From assembly GCA_021793935.1 (NCBI GenBank), contig JAJYRV010000164.1, positions 1 through 5,249 of the forward strand: a stretch of 5,249 nt of DNA, written 5' to 3'. Shown in pieces: positions 1-5,249 of this stretch. This stretch comes from Actinomycetes bacterium. GTDB taxonomy: Bacteria > Actinomycetota > Actinomycetes > Actinomycetales > Beutenbergiaceae. Position numbers and translations under genes: made by a program. How positions within the stretch are numbered: position 1 is the stretch's first letter; every line of letters begins with the position of its first letter. The notes beneath the pieces were generated by a model, which worked only from the letters and a program-made list of their open reading frames with translations, was not told where the DNA came from and ran no database searches.

Positions 1-692
1 AGGAGGCGGCCGATCCCGCCCGCGCCGACGATCCCGAGGATCGCCGAGATCCGCACGTTGAGTTCGAGGGAGTACAGCCACTGGTTGGCGTAGAGGGTCC
101 AGGACTGGGGCAGGACGGTAGCCCGGTTGATCTGGACTTGGGTGCCGCCAGCCGCCTGACCCGCTTCGATGTAGTGGTTGTCCGCGGATTCGATCGCTTC
201 GGAAACAAGTTTGACGACGATGCCGAGGTCGAACAGGAAGAGCGTCACGAGGCCGGGAAGCGTGCCCACCCCGACCATCGCGACGAGAACCGTTGCGTAC
301 ACGAGGTCGGGAACGGCGCGGTTGATGTTGACGATCGTACGCACGAACTGGCGGGTGAACCGATTGGGGTTGCTCGGGCGAGCGGCCCACAGCGTCAGGG
401 GGATCGAGACCGCCGCGGCGAAGGCGGCGCCGGCGATCGCCATCGCGAAGGTTTCCAGCATCGGGGCAAAGGTGCGCGGAAGGAACGCGAAGTTCGGCTG
501 GAGGAGTTGCTTCATCTTCGTGGCCCCGTTGGCCCAGTTGCGCACGAGCGCACCGAAGTCGACGTCGATCCCGCCGATGGCCGGCAGGCAGGTGAGGAGG
601 GTGAAGCCGCACAGCGCGGCGATGATGCCGGCCGTGCGCCATGGCTTCCTCGGGCGGGGCGGGACCTTGAGCGGAGCGATTCCCTCGGCCAT
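1..692 (-). CDS. phnE: PhnE-type ABC transporter permease, 3' end cut by window edge
   Basis: This is the membrane subunit of an organophosphorus (phosphonate/phosphite-class) importer. The reverse complement reads open from ATG at 692 to base 1, giving 230 residues. Hydrophobic segments lie at about residues 20-39, 78-102, 127-143 and 146-163, with the start of another at 215-228. The cytoplasmic EAA loop that docks on the ATPase is visible at 176-196 (E176-A177, G182, L194-P195-Q196). The segment INRAVPDLVYA (123-133) and the closing LGIVGAGGIG (219-228) are hallmarks of PhnE proteins. Family members usually have about 260-290 residues, so roughly 30-60 residues including the last helix lie outside. 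The ATG follows the ATPase stop codon by 2 nt (TGA-TC-ATG) with no clear Shine-Dalgarno, so translation is probably coupled to phnC. Family assignment is firm; the exact substrate is not known. Confidence 0.93.
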   Translation of the reverse strand, partial: MAEGIAPLKVPPRPRKPWRTAGIIAALCGFTLLTCLPAIGGIDVDFGALVRNWANGATKMKQLLQPNFAFLPRTFAPMLETFAMAIAGAAFAAAVSIPLTLWAARPSNPNRFTRQFVRTIVNINRAVPDLVYATVLVAMVGVGTLPGLVTLFLFDLGIVVKLVSEAIESADNHYIEAGQAAGGTQVQINRATVLPQSWTLYANQWLYSLELNVRISAILGIVGAGGIGRL

Positions 693-694
693 GA

Positions 695-1513
695 TCAGGC
701 GCCCAACCGATCCTGGCTCCGGATCGCGCGCCCGTAGATCTCCTCGAAGTCCTTATCCGTTGCGCCTTCGGTGGGGCCGTCGTACACCAACTCACCGTCA
801 CGAAGGCCGATCATCCGCCGCGTGTACTGGCGGGCGAGATCCATGAGGTGGATGTTGATGAGCACGGTGAGTTCACGTTCGGCGCTGATGCGTTCGAGGT
901 CGGCCATCACCGCGTGCGCGGTCGGTGGGTCGAGGCTCGCCACGGGCTCGTCGGCGAGCATGATCGACGGTTGCTGGGTGAGCGCTCGTGCGACCGCGAC
1001 GCGCTGCTTCTGACCCCCGGAGAGCGCCCCGGCCCGGTTCCACACCTTCTCCAGCATGCCCACGGAGTTGAGTGCCTCCAGGGCGAGCTGCTTATCCTCC
1101 GCCGTCGCCAGCCCGAGCAGCGTGCGGTAGGTGGGGGTGTGCGCGAACCTGCCGACGAGGACGTTGTTCATCACGCTCGTGCGTTCGGCGAGGTTGAAGC
1201 TCTGGAAGATCATCCCGATATGCCCCCGCAGCCGCCGTAGCTCCCGTGGGCGCAGCCCGGTGACTTCGTGGCCGCCAACCGTGATCGTTCCCGATGTCGC
1301 CGGAACGAGACCGTTGATCGTGCGGATCAGGGTGGACTTGCCTGACCCTGAGAGCCCGACGATCGAGACGATCTCGCCCGGTTCGATCCGAAGGGAGACG
1401 TTCTTCAGCGCCTGAGTCCCGTTGGGGTAGGTGACGGAGACGTCCGCGAGGTCGATGGACCAGGAGTTTCCGGCCGAGGCCTGCGGGTTCCGTTCGGTTG
1501 CTGAAATGGCCAC
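695..1513 (-). CDS. phnC: PhnC-type ABC transporter ATP-binding protein
   Basis: This 272-residue cytoplasmic ATPase powers the importer formed with the neighbouring permease and binding protein. All nucleotide-binding motifs are intact: Walker [10 protein letters not shown] (53-61), Q-loop Q104 in MIFQSFNL, signature [15 protein letters not shown] (164-178), Walker B IMLADEP (184-190, catalytic E189), D-loop ASLDP (192-196) and switch His H222. The stretches [20 protein letters not shown] (103-122) and [20 protein letters not shown] (222-241) match the PhnC subfamily pattern as I know it, rather than amino-acid or metal importers. The start is GTG at 1513, 15 nt after the binding-protein stop codon. 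There is no good Shine-Dalgarno and no alternative ATG before the domain, so the start is the least certain point. It lies in the same reading frame as the upstream gene, separated by one TAA. Confidence 0.94.
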   Translation of the reverse strand: MAISATERNPQASAGNSWSIDLADVSVTYPNGTQALKNVSLRIEPGEIVSIVGLSGSGKSTLIRTINGLVPATSGTITVGGHEVTGLRPRELRRLRGHIGMIFQSFNLAERTSVMNNVLVGRFAHTPTYRTLLGLATAEDKQLALEALNSVGMLEKVWNRAGALSGGQKQRVAVARALTQQPSIMLADEPVASLDPPTAHAVMADLERISAERELTVLINIHLMDLARQYTRRMIGLRDGELVYDGPTEGATDKDFEEIYGRAIRSQDRLGA

Positions 1514-1528
1514 GATGTTATCTGCGCT

Positions 1529-2527
1529 TTAGCCTGAGAATTCAGAGAGGACCTCGCCGTAGCGAGTGATCTCATCTTCATCGGTTTCGTCCGTCCAGTC
1601 CGAGAGGCCGACGAGGTCGAACATCACCTCGGCCGCTTCGTCGGAAGAACCAGCGTACGCGTCCATGAGTTCGGTGAGCTCTGCGACGAGGTCGTCGGGG
1701 AGGTCCGGGGTGACGGCGACCCCACCGTTGGGGATCATCTCGGTGTAGGCGAACACGACGACTTCATCGGAGATGTCCGGTGCTTCCTTGAGCACGTCGA
1801 CGCGGGCGTCCCAGTAGGCAAAGCCGATTTCGGCGTCGCCGTTGTACACGCTGAGGATGGCGTTGTTGTTGCCCTCCACCGGAATCTGCTCGATGTCGTT
1901 GTCGGTGTCGATGCCCTGTTCCTTCATGCTCACAATCGGGTACTGGTACCCGGCGGGGGAGGTCGCCGACTGCATTGCCACTTTGGTGCCGGCGTCGATC
2001 TTGGCAAGGGCTTCTAACCCGGCGGGACCTTCCCCGCCCGCTTCGTCACCTGGCTCGGTGCCGTTGCAGTAGGAGAATTCGTCACCGGAGGCTTCATACG
2101 TCGCTGTGACGACCTCATCCTCGCAGTACTTGTCCGGGTTATTGGTAACTGCTTCGGCGGCGTACGAGGTGGCTCCGAACCGGACATCGCGCAGGATGAG
2201 TTCCGCATTGAACTGCTCCATCGCATTGAACAGGGATCCGGCGTCGGTAATGATCACCTGGGACTGATCCGCCCCGAGGGCTTCAACGGTCGCGGCGTAA
2301 TCGTTCGCCACGACCCCGTTGACGTCGATGCCCAGCCCGTCAGAGAGGTACTCCGTCAGCGGGTCGAGAGCTTCGGCGAGGTCCTCACCTTGAATGGAGG
2401 GGACTAGCGACATCGTGATCTCGTCCGGCCAGTCACCTTCGGCGCTGTCGTTGCCGGAGGAGCCGCAGGCGGCGAGGGTGAGGGTCGTGGCGGCGATGGC
2501 CGCGGGGATGGCCAAGGATTTACGCAT
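1529..2527 (-). CDS. phnD: PhnD-type phosphonate/phosphite-class substrate-binding lipoprotein
   Basis: This is the extracytoplasmic ligand receptor of the importer, 332 residues from ATG at 2527. Residues 1-20 form a lipoprotein signal: basic MRK, a hydrophobic stretch, then lipobox L18-A19-A20-C21, so Cys21 is the likely lipid anchor. A PhnD-family two-lobed fold is supported by DYAATVEAL (77-85), a V-I-I-T-D-A-G-S segment (91-98) where relatives recognise the ligand, TSPAGYQYP (189-197), and GFAYWDARVDV (235-245). A longer frame begins at ATG 2551, but I chose 2527: it gives a normal short signal, sits 10 nt after GAAAGG, and leaves a 1-nt gap to the HAD gene instead of an overlap. Oddities are an acidic insertion with Cys135 and Cys154, and TSPAG where many relatives have STSG. 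Phosphonate, phosphite or phosphate-ester binding is inferred; the ligand cannot be read from sequence. Confidence 0.88.
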   Translation of the reverse strand: MRKSLAIPAAIAATTLTLAACGSSGNDSAEGDWPDEITMSLVPSIQGEDLAEALDPLTEYLSDGLGIDVNGVVANDYAATVEALGADQSQVIITDAGSLFNAMEQFNAELILRDVRFGATSYAAEAVTNNPDKYCEDEVVTATYEASGDEFSYCNGTEPGDEAGGEGPAGLEALAKIDAGTKVAMQSATSPAGYQYPIVSMKEQGIDTDNDIEQIPVEGNNNAILSVYNGDAEIGFAYWDARVDVLKEAPDISDEVVVFAYTEMIPNGGVAVTPDLPDDLVAELTELMDAYAGSSDEAAEVMFDLVGLSDWTDETDEDEITRYGEVLSEFSG

Positions 2528-2528
2528 G

Positions 2529-3257
2529 TCAGTCGTGCCTTTCGGAATCATGGCCGGTGCCGAGTGGCACCGGGGTGGAAGATGCGCCTGCTGTGGCCCA
2601 GCGCAGGATGTCGTCGTAGAGATCGGTGAGGGTTACGCCTCGATATGTGGGTTCGCCGTCGGGTTCGCTCACACCAACCAGGGCAGTGTCCGCGCCGTGG
2701 CGTTCGGCGGGAGCGAGATCGTTGATCCAGATGTCGCCGACGGAAAGGGTCGGCCCTTGGCTAAGGAGACCAGGGATGATTCGATCCAGCCCGGCCGGTT
2801 TCCCGACGTCGCAATAGACAAGGGAGATGGAGTCGGCGATGCCGAGCGAGTCCAGGGCGCGGTGAACGCCGATTTCCGGCGCGTTGGTGGCGAGCACGCA
2901 GTCGGCGTGCTCGGCGAGGTCGGCGAGAAATTCGGGTAGCCCCTCGGGCCCGTAGATCGGTGCCGCGTTCGTTGCGAGTAGCCCGCGGCTGCGCAGATAC
3001 GCCGCTGATAGCTGCCCCTCCGTGACCCCGTGGGAGAGCGCGGTAACGCGGATTGCGTCATACGCGTCGCGGAACACGGTCTCACCGGCATCGAATCTTG
3101 TGATCGCGTCTTGGCAGTGGGCGAGTAATTCTGAGCCGGCCTCGCTCCCCGACTCCTCGCTCACGATCTCATCGAGGCAGGTAGCGTACGCCTCCAGCGG
3201 GCCTCGCCCGAGCGCGAGCGTGCCATCGAAATCAAAGAGGACAGTGCGGCGTTGCAT
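2529..3257 (-). CDS. HAD-superfamily hydrolase, probable phosphatase, first gene of the importer operon
   Basis: This 242-residue soluble enzyme has the four HAD motifs: I, DFDGT (nucleophile D9, acid/base D11); II, T124 in VLATNAP; III, K153 in CDVGKP; IV, GDIWIND (174-180, Mg2+-binding D175 and D180). Residues about 18-95 between motif I and the core are helical, as expected for a C1 cap of subfamily I, the group holding phosphoglycolate phosphatase-like enzymes. PhnX phosphonatase is also a C1-capped HAD enzyme, but it lacks the second motif I Asp (D-x-A-G-T) and uses a cap lysine. Here D11 is present, which favours a phosphatase. The natural substrate is unknown; a phosphate ester brought in by the adjoining transporter is my inference. 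The start ATG 3257 has AAGGA 6 nt upstream. The last 20 or so residues are Ser/Pro/Gly-rich and probably disordered; they encode a strong stem-loop. Confidence 0.88.
   Translation of the reverse strand: MQRRTVLFDFDGTLALGRGPLEAYATCLDEIVSEESGSEAGSELLAHCQDAITRFDAGETVFRDAYDAIRVTALSHGVTEGQLSAAYLRSRGLLATNAAPIYGPEGLPEFLADLAEHADCVLATNAPEIGVHRALDSLGIADSISLVYCDVGKPAGLDRIIPGLLSQGPTLSVGDIWINDLAPAERHGADTALVGVSEPDGEPTYRGVTLTDLYDDILRWATAGASSTPVPLGTGHDSERHD
2538..2543 (-). promoter_or_regulatory. Ribosome binding site of phnD, inside the HAD gene
   Basis: On the minus strand GAAAGG lies 10 nt before ATG 2527. It decides the phnD start: the upstream ATG at 2551 lies before this site and would add eight residues ahead of an otherwise normal lipoprotein signal. 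The site is within the last codons of the HAD gene, so translation of the two genes may be linked. Confidence 0.65.
2554..2573 (-). repeat. Perfect 8-bp stem-loop at the end of the HAD gene
   Basis: CCGGTGCC and GGCACCGG pair perfectly across a 4-nt loop. In the minus-strand transcript the hairpin falls at HAD codons 229-235, ending 26 nt before the phnD start codon. No U-run follows, so it is not an intrinsic terminator. It could protect the downstream phnDCE part of the message or tune translation of phnD. The GTGCC part of its first arm is also complementary to the GGCAC that overlaps the phnD ribosome binding site (2535-2539). The structure is seen; any function is inference. Confidence 0.6.
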
Positions 3258-3263
3258 ACCCCA

Positions 3264-3268
3264 TCCTT
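3264..3268 (-). promoter_or_regulatory. Ribosome binding site of the HAD gene
   Basis: On the minus strand AAGGA is followed by 6 nt and ATG 3257. Spacing and sequence are near ideal, supporting this start for the first gene of the operon. Confidence 0.75.
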
Positions 3269-3273
3269 GTCGT

Positions 3274-3292
3274 TGTGGACGTTACGACCACA
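3274..3292. promoter_or_regulatory. Candidate operator: 19-bp near-perfect palindrome
   Basis: The plus strand reads TGTGGACGTTACGACCACA, that is TGTGG-n-CGT-n-ACG-n-CCACA: eight of nine base pairs around a central T are symmetric. It begins at the last base of the predicted -10 hexamer of the HAD-phnDCE promoter and covers the expected transcription start, a position where a bound protein would block transcription. Size and TGT...ACA ends suit a dimeric helix-turn-helix repressor such as a GntR- or LacI-type protein, but no such gene is in the window. It does not resemble the actinobacterial PHO box direct repeats. Confidence 0.6.
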
Positions 3293-3321
3293 CAGTACTC
3301 GATTCGCGCACGCTACGTCCA
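3292..3321 (-). promoter_or_regulatory. Predicted promoter of the HAD-phnDCE operon
   Basis: On the minus strand a -35-like TGGACG (3316-3321, four of six to TTGACA) and a -10-like TACTGT (3292-3297, fits TAnnnT) are 18 bp apart. Initiation would be expected near 3284-3286, inside the palindrome, leaving a leader of about 28 nt with the ribosome binding site. The -35 lies in ACGTCCA (plus strand 3315-3321), an exact inverted copy of TGGACGT at 3276-3282 in the palindrome, so a second half-site may be present here. Hexamer matches alone are weak evidence; the placement relative to the palindrome and start codon strengthens it. Confidence 0.45.
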
Positions 3322-3388
3322 TCCCGCGTTCGGTCCGGCTCTGCTCAGGGCGGGCAGCGCTTTGCTACCGCATGTTCGCGATGATGAG

Positions 3389-3394
3389 TAGCCT
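3389..3394 (+). promoter_or_regulatory. Putative -10 element of a leaderless promoter
   Basis: TAGCCT fits TAnnnT and ends 6 nt before the ATG at 3401. The A of that ATG would then be the first transcribed base, as in leaderless mRNAs common in Actinobacteria. No Shine-Dalgarno is seen before this ATG and an in-frame TAG at 3389 excludes a longer start, both consistent with this reading. No good -35 is found at normal spacing. Confidence 0.4.
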
Positions 3395-3400
3395 TGCCCT

Positions 3401-5227
3401 ATGACACATGGGGAGAACCCTTTTGACGACCCTGAGGTTGCCGAGGAAATGCGCAAGCGGGGAATCGTGTACAAACCGGGCATGGCCGCTGAGCTGATGG
3501 AAGAAATTGCCCCACTGTTGAAAGCGGAGGGGATCGATCTTGATGATCCGGAGGCGGACTTCGATCTTGATACCTTGAACGCGGCGATGGGGCGCGCCGT
3601 CGAACAGCACAACCTCAGCCTGTTCACACCGGTTGCTTCTGCACGGGAGCAGGTAGAGCAGTTGCTCACCGAGTTCGCCGAGGCAGCCTCGGCCAAGAAT
3701 CTTCGGCCGGCCGAAGCGATACTGGATTCGGTCGGACCAGAACCGACGACCCACCGGCCCGCGGTCTCGCACGTCATCGGCGCGAGCCTCGGCTTGCTGG
3801 ATACCTGGCACACCGATGCCGAGGTGCGGCAGATGTTGAGTGACGTGCCCGTGCCGAAGTGGCGGGGACCCGCCCGCAGCATCGCCAGCCGGTTGATCCG
3901 CGCCGGCCGAAACGGTGAGGCGTATGCCTCGCTCGATGAGCTCATCATCCGCCACGGGGGTCTTCTCGTCTTCCACGCCGGGGCGCTCGCGGTGGCGGGA
4001 ACGATCCACGCTGTGGCAAACGCGCGAAAGGCGACGGTTCCCGATGCCTTGGGATACTTACTGGAGTTAAGCGGATCGCGCCCCTCCGGACCCTCGGGCG
4101 AAGCCTTCGGCCTCGCCGACAGAGTCGGTGATTCTGCGCCGGACCTGTTCGAGGAGTTTGAGGAGTGGCTACTCGCGACCGGGGACGCGGTGGAGTTTGC
4201 TGACGTGCAAACGCGGATGCTGGAGAACGTCTTCGAGATGGCCGAGGTTCTCGAATTCGACCTGCGCGACCCCTCGGGAGTGCTGGAGTTCGCCCTCCGA
4301 ATGGAGTCGTGGGACGACGAAGAAATCGCCGAGTCCGTCCTCGCCACGTTGGACAACTATCTCCATTTCCAGATAGAAGCGGCAGAGAACCCCGCGCCGT
4401 GGGAGGAAGCACACGAGGAGGTAGGGGAACTTGCGCTGGGTTTCTCGAGGGAGGCGCAGGAAGTTTCCGATGTTCTTGCCGCGGTTGATGCGCTCAGTGA
4501 GAGCGAGCGTCGGCGGGCGCTGAACGATGTGCGAATCGTGCAGGGCGTGTTCCCGCTGCTGGAGTGGCTCGGGAACGGCAAAGCAACGACACCGGCGGGC
4601 GGGGTGCGCCGCGCGGAGATCGCGACGGTGGCGGGCATGATCGGTGTGACGGCTCGGGGGATTGCTGCCCCCGCTGCGCAGGCGGAAACGCTCGATCTCG
4701 GCTTAGCCGATGAGGCCATCGAGGCCGGATCCCCTGTCCGAGCCGTCAATTCCACCAGGGACGTTCCCGAGTTGTATGCGTGGTGGGAGGCACTGAAGCT
4801 CGCGGAGATCATCGAGCGGGATCGCAGCAGGATCCGACCCGGTGAATATGCCCAGGAATTTGCTCACGGAGAGCTTCCTCCTCTGGAAACCTCGGAGATA
4901 CTCGCCTCCACATTCATTTCCGAGCTCCTCGCCCACGAACTAGGGCCACGCCGCACCATGTTGTCATCGATGGTCGTGTTTCTGGTCGCGGAGAAGCTCC
5001 GAGCAGCAGTGGCCGGTCGCGCGCCGGAGGAGCCGGTTGACCTTTCTCAATGGAAAGAAGAGATCGCCCCACGAGTCGTGGTGCTTCTGCAGATGCTCGA
5101 GTCGGCCGGGTTGGTGGACGCGAGCGGGGGCGAGATCGAGGTTCCTCCCGCGCTGCGCGGGGTCGTGCTCAAGGGCGCCATCATGGGTCTCATGATCTTG
5201 AACGAGGACGACGCGGTGGATGAATAA
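3401..5227 (+). CDS. Large acidic protein of unknown function, actinobacterial type
   Basis: I do not recognise a function for this 608-residue protein. It has no signal peptide, no clear membrane helix and no catalytic motif I can name. It is rich in Glu, Asp, Ala and Leu and appears mostly helical. An acidic N-terminal part (1-75) precedes helical segments (76-220), a Gly/Ser/Pro-rich linker near 224-236, and a strongly acidic stretch (247-345). The segment at 386-416 (LLEWLGNGK, then RRAEIATVAGMIGV) followed by DVPELYAWWEAL (454-465) and RIRPG (477-481) resembles, from memory, a module in uncharacterised actinobacterial proteins. Residues 455-481 and 555-585 both look like helices followed by a short beta wing, possibly winged-helix folds. 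ATG 3401 is the first possible start. It is transcribed away from the phn operon, so a shared role is not implied. Three TTA codons occur (4058, 4067, 4703). Confidence 0.85.
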   Translation: MTHGENPFDDPEVAEEMRKRGIVYKPGMAAELMEEIAPLLKAEGIDLDDPEADFDLDTLNAAMGRAVEQHNLSLFTPVASAREQVEQLLTEFAEAASAKNLRPAEAILDSVGPEPTTHRPAVSHVIGASLGLLDTWHTDAEVRQMLSDVPVPKWRGPARSIASRLIRAGRNGEAYASLDELIIRHGGLLVFHAGALAVAGTIHAVANARKATVPDALGYLLELSGSRPSGPSGEAFGLADRVGDSAPDLFEEFEEWLLATGDAVEFADVQTRMLENVFEMAEVLEFDLRDPSGVLEFALRMESWDDEEIAESVLATLDNYLHFQIEAAENPAPWEEAHEEVGELALGFSREAQEVSDVLAAVDALSESERRRALNDVRIVQGVFPLLEWLGNGKATTPAGGVRRAEIATVAGMIGVTARGIAAPAAQAETLDLGLADEAIEAGSPVRAVNSTRDVPELYAWWEALKLAEIIERDRSRIRPGEYAQEFAHGELPPLETSEILASTFISELLAHELGPRRTMLSSMVVFLVAEKLRAAVAGRAPEEPVDLSQWKEEIAPRVVVLLQMLESAGLVDASGGEIEVPPALRGVVLKGAIMGLMILNEDDAVDE

Positions 5228-5249
5228 CCGCGCCTCCCGTTTCGCTGCT
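5220..5249 (+). CDS. Possible start of the next gene, cut by window edge
   Basis: ATG at 5220 overlaps the end of the 608-residue gene by 8 nt (ATGAATAA) in another frame and stays open for the 10 codons left (MNNRASRFAA). GAGGA lies 11 nt upstream, a rather long spacing. Such overlaps commonly mark translationally coupled genes. Ten codons are too few to identify a product or to be sure that it is a gene. Confidence 0.4.
   Translation, partial: MNNRASRFAA

Noticed and set aside
138..846. Two overlapping plus-strand open frames (199 and 222 codons) over phnE and the end of phnC
   Set aside because: The opposite strand encodes well-conserved PhnE and PhnC motifs throughout; these frames give Arg/Gly- and Arg/Ser-rich shadow translations.
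2528..2551. Longer phnD start at ATG 2551
   Set aside because: It would overlap the HAD gene by 23 bp, lie upstream of the GAAAGG site, and put eight residues before an already complete lipoprotein signal.
2394..2939. 181-codon plus-strand open frame across the phnD-HAD junction
   Set aside because: It is antisense to the phnD signal sequence and HAD motifs III and IV and shows no recognisable features or ribosome binding site.
2529..3257. HAD protein as PhnX phosphonoacetaldehyde hydrolase
   Set aside because: PhnX has D-x-A-G-T in motif I and a Schiff-base lysine in the cap; this protein has D-F-D-G-T with the phosphatase acid/base Asp.
3353..3369. Hairpin GGCAGC-GCTTT-GCTACC in the divergent spacer as a terminator or operator
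   Set aside because: There is one mismatch on the plus strand (a G-U pair on the minus), no T-run follows, and it does not align with either predicted promoter core.
3313..4356. 347-codon open frame on the minus strand, antisense to the 608-residue gene
   Set aside because: Its translation is Ser/Arg/Ala-rich low-complexity sequence without domain pattern, as expected for a G+C-rich shadow frame. It would also cover the divergent promoter region.
4058..4705. TTA codons (4058, 4067, 4703) as a sign of bldA-type developmental control
   Set aside because: A TTA codon also occurs in the HAD gene (SELLAHC region), so TTA is not especially rare here, and nothing points to Streptomyces.
1..5249. 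Mobile element, CRISPR array, defence island or tRNA
   Set aside because: No transposase or integrase, no repeated spacer pattern, no terminal inverted repeats and no tRNA-like cloverleaf were found. Base composition appears even across the window.

Overview
The window looks like chromosome of a high-G+C actinobacterium. Supporting signs are G+C-rich third codon positions, a short lipoprotein signal with an L-A-A-C lipobox, tightly packed genes, a probable leaderless start, and a long acidic gene of a type I associate with Actinobacteria. The genus cannot be named from this sequence. Several TTA codons are used, which makes a Streptomyces-like origin less likely.

The left 3.26 kb is one minus-strand operon read from right to left. 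It encodes a HAD-superfamily hydrolase (2529-3257), a PhnD-type substrate-binding lipoprotein (1529-2527), a PhnC-type ATPase (695-1513) and a PhnE-type permease (from 692, running off the left edge). The gaps between genes are 1, 15 and 2 nt, so co-transcription is very likely. Together they form a binding-protein-dependent importer of the phosphonate/phosphite/phosphate-ester class, with a HAD enzyme as first gene. The HAD enzyme keeps the second Asp of motif I. That points to a phosphatase rather than a PhnX-type phosphonatase, so the imported compound may be a phosphate ester, or the C-P chemistry may be encoded outside the window.

The 143-bp divergent spacer (3258-3400) carries the regulatory signals. 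For the operon I see a plausible -35/-10 pair, followed directly by a 19-bp near-perfect palindrome (3274-3292) covering the likely transcription start, and an inverted copy of its half-site at the -35. This is a convincing candidate operator, but no regulator gene is visible. For the rightward gene, a TAGCCT -10-like hexamer ends 6 nt before the ATG and there is no Shine-Dalgarno, which suggests a leaderless transcript.

The right part (3401-5227) is a 608-residue acidic, soluble, mostly helical protein of unknown function. Its C-terminal half contains two segments that each look like a helix plus wing. Its last codons overlap a possible next gene (5220 onward) that is cut by the window edge. 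I see no mobile element, CRISPR array, RNA gene or convincing terminator.
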